Below the pieces are notes generated by a model. The model worked only from the letters and a program-made list of their open reading frames with translations. It ran no database searches and was not told where the DNA came from. 64,000 nt of DNA from assembly GCA_016721825.1 (NCBI GenBank), contig JADKHI010000006.1:558001-622000 (forward strand), in the 5' to 3' direction. Both the position numbers and the translations under genes were made by a program. The stretch's first letter is position 1; every line of letters starts with the position of its first letter. Source of the DNA: Flavobacteriales bacterium (GTDB lineage: Bacteria > Bacteroidota > Bacteroidia > Flavobacteriales_F > PHOS-HE28). This document shows positions 20,029-28,891 of the stretch, in pieces.

Positions 20029-22465
20029 TCACTGATCGAGCTTCACCCACTTCAGGCGCAGGCTGTTGCTCACCACGCTCACGCTGCTCAGGGCCATGGC
20101 CGCACCGGCGATCATGGGGTCAAGCAGGAAGCCATTGATGGGATACAGCACCCCGGCCGCGATGGGGATGCCGAGCACGTTGTAGATGAAGGCCCAGAAG
20201 AGGTTCTGGCGGATGAGGCGACGGTCTTCCGCGAGAGCGTGATGGCCCGTGGGATGGTGTTGAGGTCGGTGCTGATCAGCGTCATGCGCGCCACGTCCAT
20301 GGCGATGTCGCTGCCTTGGCCCATGGCGATGCTCACGTCGGCCTTGGCCAATGCCTCGCTGTCGTTGATGCCATCGCCCACCATGGCCACCACGTGGCCT
20401 TGTTGCTGCAGCCCGGTGACGAAGGCGGCCTTGTCCTTGGGCAGCACTTCGCTGCGGAAGTCGTCGATGCCCACGGCCTTGGCCACGGCCTGTGCGGTGC
20501 GACGCGAATCGCCTGTCTGCATGTAGACCTTGATGCCGGCGTCCTTCAGGCGCGCGATGGCCTCCGCGGCGGAAGGCTTGATGCGATCCGCGATGGCGAT
20601 GGCGGCCCGCACGGCCTTTGCATCGGCGAACCAGATCACGGTGTGCGCGGCCTCCTGCCAGCGCTTCTCCGCATCGCGGTATTCGGGGCCGATGGCGATG
20701 CCGTGCTCCTCCAACAGGCGGCGGTTGCCGACCAGCCAGGTGGTGCCGTTCACCCTGGCCTTCACGCCTTTGCCGGTCAGGCTTCGAAATGCGAGGTTGA
20801 CGCCGGAGGTGCGATGGGATGACCGGAGGCGTTGCGAAGATGCCGTACGACCGCCTCCGCCAATGGGTGTTTGGACCGTGACTCGATCAGCAACAACGCG
20901 CTGGCCACGGCGGCATCCTCCAGGCCCATGGCCTCCACCACCTCGGGTTTGCCTTCGGTGATGGTGCCGGTCTTGTCCAGCACGATGGCGGTGATGTTGC
21001 GCGCGCGCTCCAGGCTCTCGGCGTCCTTGATGAGGATGCCGTTCTCGGCGCCCTTGCCCATGCCGGCCATGATGGCAGTGGGCGTGGCCAGGCCCAGGGC
21101 GCAGGGGCAGGCGATCACCAGCACGGTGACCAAGGCCAACAGGCCCTGTGTGAACGCATGTTCACCACCGAAGATCCACCACACCACGGCGCTGAGCAGG
21201 GCGATGCCGATGACGATGGGCACGAAGACGCCCGCGATCTTGTCCACCAGCTTCTGCACGGGCGCCTTGCTGCCCTGCGCGTCCTGCACGGTGCGCACGA
21301 TCTGCGCCAGCAGGGTGGCGGCCCCGACCTTGCGGGCCTTCATGCGCAAGCTGCCTTTCTGGTTGATGGTGCCCGCCAACACCTGCGCGCCCACGAGCTT
21401 CGCCACGGGCACCGGTTCACCGCTGAGCATGCTCTCGTCCACGTAGCTCTCGCCACTGACCACCTCGCCGTCCACCGCGATGCTCTCGCCCGGACGCACC
21501 ACCAGGATGTCGTCCACGTTCACATCGGCGATGGGCACTTCACTGGTCTGGCCGTCCGCTCCTTCGCGCAGCACGGTGCTGGGGCGCAGGCCCATCAGCT
21601 TCTTGATGGCGCTGCTGGTACCGGCCTTGGCGCGTTCCTCCAGGAACTTGCCGAGCAGGATGAAGGTGATGACCACCGCGGCCGCCTCGAAGTAGACGTG
21701 GGGCATCAGCCCACGGCTGGTCCAGAAGGAAGGGTAGGTGGTGTTGAAGACGCTGAAGACATAGGCCACGCCGGTGCTCAGGGCGACCAGCGTGTCCATG
21801 TTGGCGCTGCGGTGCTTCGCCTGCTTCCACGCGTTGATGAAGAAGGAGCGGCCGAAGACGAGCACCACCGGTGTGCTCAGGGCCCACATCACGAAGTTGG
21901 CCCAGGGCTCGTGCATCATGAACATGCCGATGACCACCAGCGGCGTGCTCAGTGCGATGGAGGCCCACAGGCGTTGCTTGAGCGAGGTCATGCGTGCGCG
22001 CTGGATCGCCTCCAGGTCGGCGGTCGCCTCGTGCTCTTCGCTGATGAGCAGGTCGTAGCCGATGCTCTGCACCACCGCGCGCATGCGGCGTTCATCGATC
22101 ACACCGGGGACATACTCCACTTGCACCGTGTTGGTGGCCAGGTTCACGGCGGCCTTCAGCACACCGGGCTGGGCCAGCAGCATGCTCTCCACACTGCTCA
22201 CGCAGCTCGCGCAGGTCATGCCGGTGACGGGAAAAGTGCGCCTCAGGGTGGGCACATCGTACCCGTTGTCGCGGATGGCCTTCACCACATCGCGAACCGC
22301 CTCCACGGGCGTGGTGCTCTCGATCACCGCGCTGCGGTTGTTCAGTTCCACGTGGTGGGCCCCCACCGAGGGAACGGTCCCCAGGGCCTTGTCCACGATC
22401 AGCGCGCAGTGCTCGCTGTCCATGTTCTCCACGGGCAGTACCAGGGTGCTTTTCTCAGTGCTCAT
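20029..22465 (-). CDS. copA: Cu(I)-exporting P-type ATPase CopA (two apparent frameshifts)
   Basis: Reading three frames in order gives a full copper ATPase of about 810 residues. The first N-terminal HMA domain has lost its CxxC (NMDSEHCALIV). The second is intact (GMTCASCVSSV). Then come the membrane helices, TGES-like SGESYVDESMLSGEPVPV, the ion-site CPC in IACPCALGLATPT, the phosphorylation site DKTGTITEGKP, HP in SKHPLAEAV, TGDSRRTAQAVA, and GDGINDSEALAKAD. The last helices (FWAFIYNVLGIPIAAGVLYP...SLRLKWVKLDQ) end at 20029. Frame changes occur near 20780-20800 and near 20225. It exports cytosolic Cu+ to the periplasm. It starts 13 bp after the stand-alone HMA gene. Confidence 0.88.
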
Positions 22466-22477
22466 GGCGTTGGTGTT

Positions 22478-22903
22478 CTAAACAGCCTGGGGCAACAAGC
22501 GGTAACCGGTGGGCATCAGTGCTACCGCAAGCCTTTCGTCAGACACAGTTCCATTCACCACTTCGATCGGCGTGTTCTTCGGCATGGTCCACGCGCGCAC
22601 TTATCACGCCGGGCAGCTTGTTCAGGATGGTGCCCACGCTTTCGCGCAACCGGCGCAGGTGACACCGGTGGTGGTGAAGCGGTGCGCCTCGGTGGCCACG
22701 TTGTAGCCGGCTTGGCGTATGGCGGCCACCGCCTCGCGCACGGCCTGTGCGGGCGCGGTGCTGGGAAGGTTGGCCACGTGGGCGTTCAGGTCCACCTCGG
22801 CACCGGCGATGGCAGGTACCGTGCGGATGGCCTTCTCGACGCGCAGCGCGCAATGCGGGCTGTTCACATCGAGCAGCGGGAGGGTGATGTTCGTGTTGTC
22901 CAT
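22478..22903 (-). CDS. Stand-alone tandem HMA protein, copper-chaperone-like (two apparent frameshifts)
   Basis: The start is ATG 22903. The first HMA-like domain (LLDVNSPHCALRVEKAIRTVP) lacks CxxC. A linker leads to a second domain with TTTGVTCAGC. The frame changes near 22650 (ESVGTILNKLPGVISARVDHA) and again near 22585 (KNTPIEVVNGTVSDERLAVAL...GYRLLPQAV), ending at 22478. Corrected, this gives about 140 residues. It aligns along its length with the N-terminal two HMA domains of the downstream ATPase, including the degenerate HCALxV segment. It therefore looks like a duplicated copy of that module serving as a separate copper carrier. Confidence 0.72.
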
Positions 22904-22978
22904 GGTCGTTCGTGTTTGACGGTACAAAGCACGTGCGACCAAGGACCGAACGCGTTACATCCTGACCGAAAGCTTCTA

Positions 22979-23551
22979 TCACCCAGCCCACCTGGTCCAG
23001 GGCAGGCGTCCGCCGCCCATGCCCTTGAAGGCGGTGGGCGTCATGCCGGTGAGCTTCTTGAACTGCGTGCTCAGATGCGCCACGCTGCTGAATCCCGCGC
23101 GGTGCGCGATCTCGCTCATCGTCAGCTCACCGTACTTGATCAGCTCCTTCACGCGCTCCAGGCGCTGCAGCAGGAAGTACTGTTCGATGGTGATGCCCTC
23201 CACCTGCGTGAAGAGCGCCGAGAGGCCCGAGTACTCCTTGTGCAGCAACGCGCTCAGGTGCTCGCCCAGCTTCACGCGGCCCTTCAGCTCGCCGTCGTGG
23301 TGCACCAACTTCACCACCGCCGCCTTGATGCGGGCGATGATCACCGCCTCTCGGTCGTCCACCAGTTCGAAGCCCTGCACCCGCAACGCACCGCGCAAGG
23401 CATCGAGCTCATCGGGGTATGGTTCCCAGATAAGTTCCACTTCGCCGAGGTCGATGTGTTTCGGCTTTAAGCCCTGGGCCTCCAGCACACGCGCCACGGC
23501 GCGCTTGCAGCGGTCGCAGACCATATTGCGGATGGTAAGGAGGGCACCCAT
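22979..23551 (-). CDS. AraC-family regulator with HMA/CxxC-like N-terminal domain
   Basis: A 190-residue protein if ATG 23551 is used; a GTG at 23563 overlapping the previous stop is an alternative. The N-terminal 80 residues resemble a heavy-metal-associated ferredoxin-like fold: LLTIRNMVCDRCKRAVARVLEAQGL, with CDRC as a candidate metal-binding pair. The C-terminal part (about 100-185) is the AraC DNA-binding domain, with the second helix-turn-helix motif MSEIAHRAGFSSVAHLSTQFKKLTGMTPTAFK. A copper- or metal-responsive activator of the surrounding genes is inferred from fusion and position. It lies between the propeller gene and the HMA gene on the same strand. Confidence 0.85.
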   Translation of the reverse strand: MGALLTIRNMVCDRCKRAVARVLEAQGLKPKHIDLGEVELIWEPYPDELDALRGALRVQGFELVDDREAVIIARIKAAVVKLVHHDGELKGRVKLGEHLSALLHKEYSGLSALFTQVEGITIEQYFLLQRLERVKELIKYGELTMSEIAHRAGFSSVAHLSTQFKKLTGMTPTAFKGMGGGRLPWTRWAG

Positions 23552-23559
23552 TCGCACAC

Positions 23560-24993
23560 TCACCTCTTCGTGAAACGCGCTGTCCGTTGTTCGCCGTTCG
23601 CGTCCGTGATACGCAGCACGTAAGGCGCTGGCGCAAGTGCGCGGACATCCAGTTGAGACGCATCAAGCGCTGCGGAAAGGTGGACACGCCCCTGTAGGTC
23701 AAAGACCTCCGCCCGGCCGCGCGTAATGCCCTCAATGAACAGGTGGTCGCTGACGGGGTCCGGGAAGACCCGCAAGTCATCCGGTGCGTTCAACTGGATC
23801 CCGACCGTACTGTTGAGCGTGGCCCTGCGGTATTGCACTTGGTCGGTGGCACCCTCGCTCCAAACAATGTGGAAGGCGCCATCCGCGTAGGCAATGTCCG
23901 GGGTCTTCTGCGCGCCGCTGAGATCCACGTTCACTGTATCAGGTACGCTCAAGCCTCCGGGGCCGGTAACGCTCCAACTGAACAGCACCTCATATTGCCC
24001 GCTCATATGCTCTTGCCAGACCACACCCAGCGTATCGCCACTACCGGCAACGCGCGGGTAATTCTGCTGCAACATGGACATCTGCCCCGGATGCACATAT
24101 CCCTGGTTACCCATCGACAGGTCGGTCGCATGTGCATCGCCGATGTACACCTTGTTCCCATTGTTGGCGCCGCTCATCCAAACAGAGCGGATGCTGTCGC
24201 CGAACAGGTATCCGTCAGGTCCGCTGCTTGGGCAGGCGTTCAGGGCCCAGGCCGTGTTGTCCAGCAATGCGCCAACGGGGAAGGTGGAACCACCATCATC
24301 AGAAGCCGCACCGTACATCACACGGATGTTGGGCCCCGCGTTGCGATAGAGCGCCACGGCGCGATCCCCTTCAGCAACCACCTGGCCGGGGCAGCAATCA
24401 CATACAAGGCCTGGTGCGTAAGGTGCGCTCACCTGTACCGGCGTATTGAATGTTGCGCCATCCAAGCGCGTAACGACGAAGCGGGCCCCGGCAAAACCAT
24501 TGTCGAATTGCATGTATTGCACCAACGGTGCATCGGGGTCCACCACATCAATGGACGGAAAGCGCGAAACCAGCCCATCGTACGGTTCCACACGCAGCGT
24601 GTCGCCCCATGTCACCCCGCCATCGTCCGAACGCCGCACATAGATGGGTCGTGAATCCTCAGGACTCGCTTTCATAACCACCCACACCGTATTACCGGCG
24701 GCGGCAATGCTGCTGCCCATCCAATCGGCCACCGCAGGCATGCAGCCCGGGGTGCTCACTTCCTGTACAGGAGCGAACCCGTTGCCGCTGCCCACCGCCA
24801 CGTAGTTGGCCATGGGCGACATGTCGCCCCACAGCACCACGGGAGCTCCTGCACCGTTCAGCGCCACACGCGGCCGTAGCGAACCTTCGCCTTGGGCATT
24901 GCAATCCTGACCGGGCCCCAGGCGATGGCGGCTGCTGGGCGAAGAGCCGGCACCGATGAACAAGAACAGCGGTGTGATGCGGCGTAGGAGCAT
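23560..24993 (-). CDS. Secreted beta-propeller-like protein with T9SS sorting domain (copy 1)
   Basis: A 477-residue protein with bacterial neuraminidase-like repeat elements (RRSDDGGVTWGDT near residue 125, ASDDGGSTF near 235), suggesting a sialidase-type propeller. No catalytic sialidase set is evident. CDCCPGQ near residue 205 is a striking Cys cluster. The C terminus is a sorting domain (RVFPDPVSDHLFIEG to RTARFTKR). It is about 65% identical by eye to the protein at 33716-35155. Compared with that copy, the N-terminal 40 residues appear scrambled by compensating frameshifts between about 24905 and 24955, because LFAQQ and AIAWGPV occur in the two other frames. The function is unknown. 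It lies inside the copper gene run. Confidence 0.8.
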   Translation of the reverse strand: MLLRRITPLFLFIGAGSSPSSRHRLGPGQDCNAQGEGSLRPRVALNGAGAPVVLWGDMSPMANYVAVGSGNGFAPVQEVSTPGCMPAVADWMGSSIAAAGNTVWVVMKASPEDSRPIYVRRSDDGGVTWGDTLRVEPYDGLVSRFPSIDVVDPDAPLVQYMQFDNGFAGARFVVTRLDGATFNTPVQVSAPYAPGLVCDCCPGQVVAEGDRAVALYRNAGPNIRVMYGAASDDGGSTFPVGALLDNTAWALNACPSSGPDGYLFGDSIRSVWMSGANNGNKVYIGDAHATDLSMGNQGYVHPGQMSMLQQNYPRVAGSGDTLGVVWQEHMSGQYEVLFSWSVTGPGGLSVPDTVNVDLSGAQKTPDIAYADGAFHIVWSEGATDQVQYRRATLNSTVGIQLNAPDDLRVFPDPVSDHLFIEGITRGRAEVFDLQGRVHLSAALDASQLDVRALAPAPYVLRITDANGEQRTARFTKR

Positions 24994-25070
24994 TTGATCG
25001 GGGTGGGTTAAGAGGGTAAAGAGGCTCCGGTGACCCCAACAACAGGGTCACCGGAATTCCTCGAAGTGGA

Positions 25071-25808
25071 TTAGCGCTTTTCGAAACGAGCAACCCCTTC
25101 CTTGCCGTCCGCATCCGATAGACGCACCACGTACATGCCCACTGGAAGAGCGGACACATCCAACTTACCGGCGTTCAGCTGCACGGTGAGCAAGGTGCGG
25201 CCTTGGAGGTCCATCACCTTGGCGTTGGTCCAGTTGGTCCCGTTCACCGTTAGCACATCATTCGTGGGGTTGGGGCTCACACCAACGGTGTTCACTGCCG
25301 CTTCCTGCACGCCTACAGCTGCCAGACCTGCCTCAATGGCGGCAAGGATCGCAGGGTTCTCGCTATCGCTATGGCCCTGGTCGCTGTAGAAGACCGTGTG
25401 GTCGCCACCACCCACCACCGCGATGGTCGGCATGCCCATGCCACCATAGTGCGTGGTCTGTGCGCTCATGCCGGCGAACACGGTATGCGTAAAGCCATTG
25501 GAGGTCTTCCAGCTGTTTATCTGCGTGCAGTTGATGCTGTTGGTGAAACCGATGCTGTAGAGCTTTACGCGGCTGGGGTCGCTCACATTGGGCAGCACGT
25601 TGTTCTTCAGGCTGTTGCCTGCCGTAACGCAGGGCTGGCAGCCCATCATCACCAATTCAATGATCACCACGTTGCCGGCATCGAGCTCGGTGAACAAGGT
25701 GTGCGGCATGCCATCACAATCGTTGGCGGTAAAATCCAGCGCGGTGGTCTGCGCCTGTATGCCGGTGGCAAAAGCCAGAGCGGTCACAAGAGAGAAGAAC
25801 TGTTTCAT
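25071..25808 (-). CDS. Secreted thioredoxin-fold protein with T9SS sorting domain
   Basis: A 245-residue protein starting at ATG 25808 with a signal peptide (QFFSLVTALAFATGIQAQ). The thioredoxin-like domain covers about residues 20-160 with a CQPC active site in LVMMGCQPCVTAGNSL, and later GMGMPTIAVVGGGDHTVFY around the cis-proline. The sorting domain starts at GVSPNPTNDVLTVNG and ends EGVARFEKR. It lies 34 bp after the multicopper oxidase on the same strand, so surface thiol chemistry linked to copper handling is inferred. Confidence 0.87.
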   Translation of the reverse strand: MKQFFSLVTALAFATGIQAQTTALDFTANDCDGMPHTLFTELDAGNVVIIELVMMGCQPCVTAGNSLKNNVLPNVSDPSRVKLYSIGFTNSINCTQINSWKTSNGFTHTVFAGMSAQTTHYGGMGMPTIAVVGGGDHTVFYSDQGHSDSENPAILAAIEAGLAAVGVQEAAVNTVGVSPNPTNDVLTVNGTNWTNAKVMDLQGRTLLTVQLNAGKLDVSALPVGMYVVRLSDADGKEGVARFEKR

Positions 25809-25842
25809 GTTGGTTTGGTTTTGAAGGTTGTTCGTGGTCAAT

Positions 25843-27588
25843 TCAGTGTTGGAGTATGATATGTGCGGCATACGGTATGCCGTGTTGGTCCGTAATGCGG
25901 AGTTGGTAGACACCGGCGCTCAATGTGGGCAGGTCGACACGTGCCTTTCCAGCGGTTAACGAGGTACGCCCCGCATACGCAATGCGCCCCAGCGCATCAT
26001 AAAGGCGCAGGTCGGCAGGGCCATCGCCATTCGGCAACGACACGATGAGGTGCCCCGTATTGGAAGGGTTCGGCCACACCAGCGGACGAACCGGGTTGAG
26101 CGCCTCACCGATGGTGGTGGGGTCCACCACCAGGAACTGGCCCATCATGCCTTCATCCTCATGCATCAGCAGGTGGCAGTGGTACATGTAGGGCATGTCC
26201 GGATCTGCGAAATCCTCGAAACGGGTGATCACCCGCGCGCTGCCCTGGGCGGGGACGAAGACCACATCCTTCCAACCCGCTTCCCACGGCTCTGGCGCGG
26301 CTCCATTGCGGTCCAATATGTTGAACTGGATGTCGTGGATGTGGATCGGGTGGCCTACCATGGTGTTGTTGGTGAAGGACCAGACCTCGGTGCTGCCCAA
26401 GGGTACCACCACGTTGATCGAGTCCATATCCATTAGCGCGCCGTTGATCGTGAAGGGCCCCTCTATCATTTCCATGGGGCTCATGAGCTGTGGCTCCAGC
26501 AGGAACGTGCGGGTCACGTCAGCGTCCATTTCGGGTATCACGTTCACAGGCACCAACGTGGTCGGCAATTGGAACGTGCCGTTGGTGAGCGAGGCGGATA
26601 CGGTGAAGCTTACGAGCTGAAAGTCGGCTCCGTTCAGCGCATTGTCATTATATCCATCCAATGTGGCCATGCCGTTGCCCACTTCCGCCGCACCGATGAT
26701 GTTATCCGGTAGTTCGCTGTTGTAGGCCATTAGTTGCATGGCCTGGCCTTGCATGGCCGTCAGGTCCAGCAGCAATTCCACGCGTTCACCGGGCATCAGT
26801 TGCAATCGCGTCAAGGTCACAGGTGCGGACAGCAACCCGCCGTCGGTGCCGATCACATGGAAAGGCATACTGTTGGAAAAGCCCAGACGCATCGCACGCT
26901 CACTGCTCCCGTTCAGGCAGCGCAGCCGCACCACTTGCGCAGGCAGTTCCTTCCATGCATTCCGCACACCATTCACCACCACGACGCTGTCCAGCCCGGT
27001 ATGCAGCGCGATCTGACCGGCCACAACAGCCTTGGTCTGCAACACCAGCGGAATGTCATCCACGCCATAGGCGCGGGGCAGATCCAAGGCGGCCTCCTGG
27101 GCATCGCGCACGATGATCACACCTGCGGCACCCATGCTCACTTGGTAATCGGTAAGGCCGTGCCCGTGTGGATGGTACCAGAAGGTGCTTGCTCTATCCA
27201 ACACTGTGAAGCTCGGGCTCCATGTGGTGTTGGGGTAGATCAGCGAATGGGGCCCACCGTCGTTCGCGGGGCTCACGTGCAACCCATGCCAATGGGTGGT
27301 GGTAAGGTCCGGCAGTGCATTCGTTACGTTCAAGGTCACGGCCTGGCCTTGGTTCAGGATCAGCGTTGGGCCGAGCAAGCTTCCATTGTAGCCATAAGTG
27401 TTCACCACCTCCCCCGGGTGGAATTCCCAGGTAGCTTCCTGCAACGTCAGGTCGATCACGCTACCGCTTAACGTATCGGGTATGGGCAGTGGGGTTTGGC
27501 CTACGATGACGTTGCTGAAAAGCAAGGTGACCAACAGTGCCTTCAAGTGAATGGTCCGTGCCATGTTCGGATCGCGGTATGGTTTCAT
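25843..27588 (-). CDS. Secreted three-domain multicopper oxidase with T9SS sorting domain
   Basis: A 581-residue protein. ATG 27588 overlaps the upstream stop (ATGA); ATG 27564 is an alternative that puts the signal peptide (IHLKALLVTLLFSNVIVGQ) closer to the start. All four copper-ligand motifs are present: TTHWHGLH, FWYHPHGHG, GHPIHIHDIQF and MYHCHLLMHEDEGMMG, as in CueO/CotA-type oxidases. An extra C-terminal sorting domain (LVWPNPSNTGHLIVSL...YAAHIILQH) marks it for T9SS export. It probably oxidises Cu(I) or organic substrates at the cell surface, separately from the CopA-like periplasmic oxidase at 16822. Confidence 0.92.
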   Translation of the reverse strand: MKPYRDPNMARTIHLKALLVTLLFSNVIVGQTPLPIPDTLSGSVIDLTLQEATWEFHPGEVVNTYGYNGSLLGPTLILNQGQAVTLNVTNALPDLTTTHWHGLHVSPANDGGPHSLIYPNTTWSPSFTVLDRASTFWYHPHGHGLTDYQVSMGAAGVIIVRDAQEAALDLPRAYGVDDIPLVLQTKAVVAGQIALHTGLDSVVVVNGVRNAWKELPAQVVRLRCLNGSSERAMRLGFSNSMPFHVIGTDGGLLSAPVTLTRLQLMPGERVELLLDLTAMQGQAMQLMAYNSELPDNIIGAAEVGNGMATLDGYNDNALNGADFQLVSFTVSASLTNGTFQLPTTLVPVNVIPEMDADVTRTFLLEPQLMSPMEMIEGPFTINGALMDMDSINVVVPLGSTEVWSFTNNTMVGHPIHIHDIQFNILDRNGAAPEPWEAGWKDVVFVPAQGSARVITRFEDFADPDMPYMYHCHLLMHEDEGMMGQFLVVDPTTIGEALNPVRPLVWPNPSNTGHLIVSLPNGDGPADLRLYDALGRIAYAGRTSLTAGKARVDLPTLSAGVYQLRITDQHGIPYAAHIILQH

Positions 27589-28316
27589 TTCTTACGTACG
27601 AATCCATGCGAACAGGGTCCTCCATAGAGGGTAATGACCCGTTCGCGTTTGTTGAGGAAAAAGGCGTCGCAGGCCTTGCGCACACCCGGGTTTGAATCGT
27701 TGCCGTCCACCGTGAGGCCCGGCACATGGTAATCCATCAGTACCAACACGCCGTGTGGGGAAAGTCGGGCATGGACAGTCTCTAGCGCGTGCGTCACCAG
27801 CCGGTAGTGCAGATCATGGTCGCCGCCAACGCCAAGGTCCACGTGCGCGAACGCGATCTGGTCAGGCAGCTCTGAAGGCACCGTGCTGAACACGTCGCCC
27901 TTGTGGATGTGGGGCAGTGCCAAGCCAATGGCCGCGTGGTTCGCCCGGAACCGGTCCAACACACTTTCCTCTGTGGACCATGCCCCGTCGAACAGGTCGT
28001 ACACATGCATGGCCGGTGGCTGCTCATGGTTCTGTAGGATCTGGCCAAGCACGGTGGTCGTGCTTCCCGTATGGCACCCGAGCTCCACCACGGCCCCGGG
28101 CACCTTGCCCACCAGCACGCTTGTGAGCAGCAGGTACAGGTTGTTCACCTGTTCCAAACTCACCATGTCCAATCGGTGGTCGAACGAGCGTTGCACGGCA
28201 ATGGGCAGCCGCGCCTTGCGCAGCAGGCTCGTCACCTTCCGCTCCCACCAGCGCTTGCGCTGCCGATCAGAGCCAGGCCAGCTCAATTGTCCGAAATGAA
28301 GTGGTCCTTGATCCAT
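27585..28316 (-). CDS. TylF/MycF-type class I SAM-dependent methyltransferase
   Basis: A 243-residue protein. The SAM-binding region reads VVELGCHTGSTTTVLGQIL near residue 75. Later TylF-type motifs are HVYDLFDG, FAHVDLGVGGDHDLHYRLV and VLVLMDYHVPG...PGVRKACDAFFLNK. Characterised members O-methylate sugars in antibiotic biosynthesis. Here the substrate is unknown and a metabolite or surface-sugar role is only a guess. It is translationally coupled (ATGA) to the multicopper oxidase, which is an unexpected partnership. Confidence 0.82.
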   Translation of the reverse strand: MDQGPLHFGQLSWPGSDRQRKRWWERKVTSLLRKARLPIAVQRSFDHRLDMVSLEQVNNLYLLLTSVLVGKVPGAVVELGCHTGSTTTVLGQILQNHEQPPAMHVYDLFDGAWSTEESVLDRFRANHAAIGLALPHIHKGDVFSTVPSELPDQIAFAHVDLGVGGDHDLHYRLVTHALETVHARLSPHGVLVLMDYHVPGLTVDGNDSNPGVRKACDAFFLNKRERVITLYGGPCSHGFVRKK

Positions 28317-28340
28317 CTGTCAATTGCGTTGAGGTCCAAC

Positions 28341-28369
28341 AAGGCATACCCACGGTGGGGTGCCTTGGT
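28341..28369. promoter_or_regulatory. Imperfect palindrome upstream of the methyltransferase-oxidase pair
   Basis: CAAGGCATACCCAC is followed by a near-perfect reverse complement (GTGGGGTGCCTTG). The dyad centre lies about 38 bp upstream of the methyltransferase ATG (28316) and just after the stop of the small Cys-rich gene. It could be an operator or a weak hairpin; no T-run follows. Confidence 0.35.
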
Positions 28370-28383
28370 CCAACGGCAATGAC

Positions 28384-28776
28384 CTATAAACGGAGCGAAC
28401 GCAGCCGCACCAGCGCCACCCCTGTTTCCGGTGGGGGATGGTCGTAAAGTGCTACGCGCACGAATTGATCCAGCGTGGGCGCAAAGCACACAGGCGCCAC
28501 AGGTAAGACATCGGTTGGCCCCCAGACAGAGGGCACATCTCCTTTCATTTGAGCATCCCGCGCAGCCAGCACATAGCTGAATACACAGCATTGTACATCA
28601 ATCGCGGTTCCATTGTCCGGGCGATCCTGTTGCCCGCAACTGCGGCTGCTACCCCACGAAAGAGCTGCCCTACCACTGGTCAGGCAGTCCATGCGCCATT
28701 GCACGGGCATCGCGGCTACCACTTGTACCGTCAGGTACAGCAGCAAACCTACTAACGATGCGGTTCTGCGTTTCAT
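28384..28776 (-). CDS. Small Cys-rich secreted protein, HYC_CC_PP-like
   Basis: A 130-residue protein with an N-terminal hydrophobic segment (LVGLLLYLTVQVVAAMP) and spaced cysteines: RMDCL, SRSCGQQ, VQCCVFSY and APVCF. A terminal DHPPPETG follows. The CC and PP elements recall the small HYC_CC_PP proteins found in metal-resistance loci of Bacteroidota, but the HYC element is not clear, so this is a resemblance only. It is first in the minus-strand copper run. A TACC-N7-GGTA dyad lies 37 nt before its ATG. Confidence 0.6.
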   Translation of the reverse strand: MKRRTASLVGLLLYLTVQVVAAMPVQWRMDCLTSGRAALSWGSSRSCGQQDRPDNGTAIDVQCCVFSYVLAARDAQMKGDVPSVWGPTDVLPVAPVCFAPTLDQFVRVALYDHPPPETGVALVRLRSLRL

Positions 28777-28813
28777 GCATTACAAGTGTAGCACGAAGCT
28801 GCGTCCAGAGCCT

Positions 28814-28828
28814 TACCGAAAACTGGTA
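28814..28828 (-). promoter_or_regulatory. Candidate operator TACC-N7-GGTA upstream of the copper gene run
   Basis: TACCGAAAACTGGTA at 28814-28828 leaves 37 nt before the ATG at 28776. The same 37-nt spacing is seen for the related dyad before the Cys/His-rich gene at 32281. Two more related dyads precede the response regulator at 56978. The spacer here is one base shorter than in the other copies. Confidence 0.5.
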
Positions 28829-28891
28829 CCCCTTGGATACCTGCGCACACATATCCGTAGCGAACACTTTGGGGTTGCCGCTCGGGCTCCT

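Noticed and set aside
21158..23470. 770-residue plus-strand reading frame
   Set aside because: Antisense of the ATPase, HMA and AraC genes, whose motifs are clear on the minus strand.
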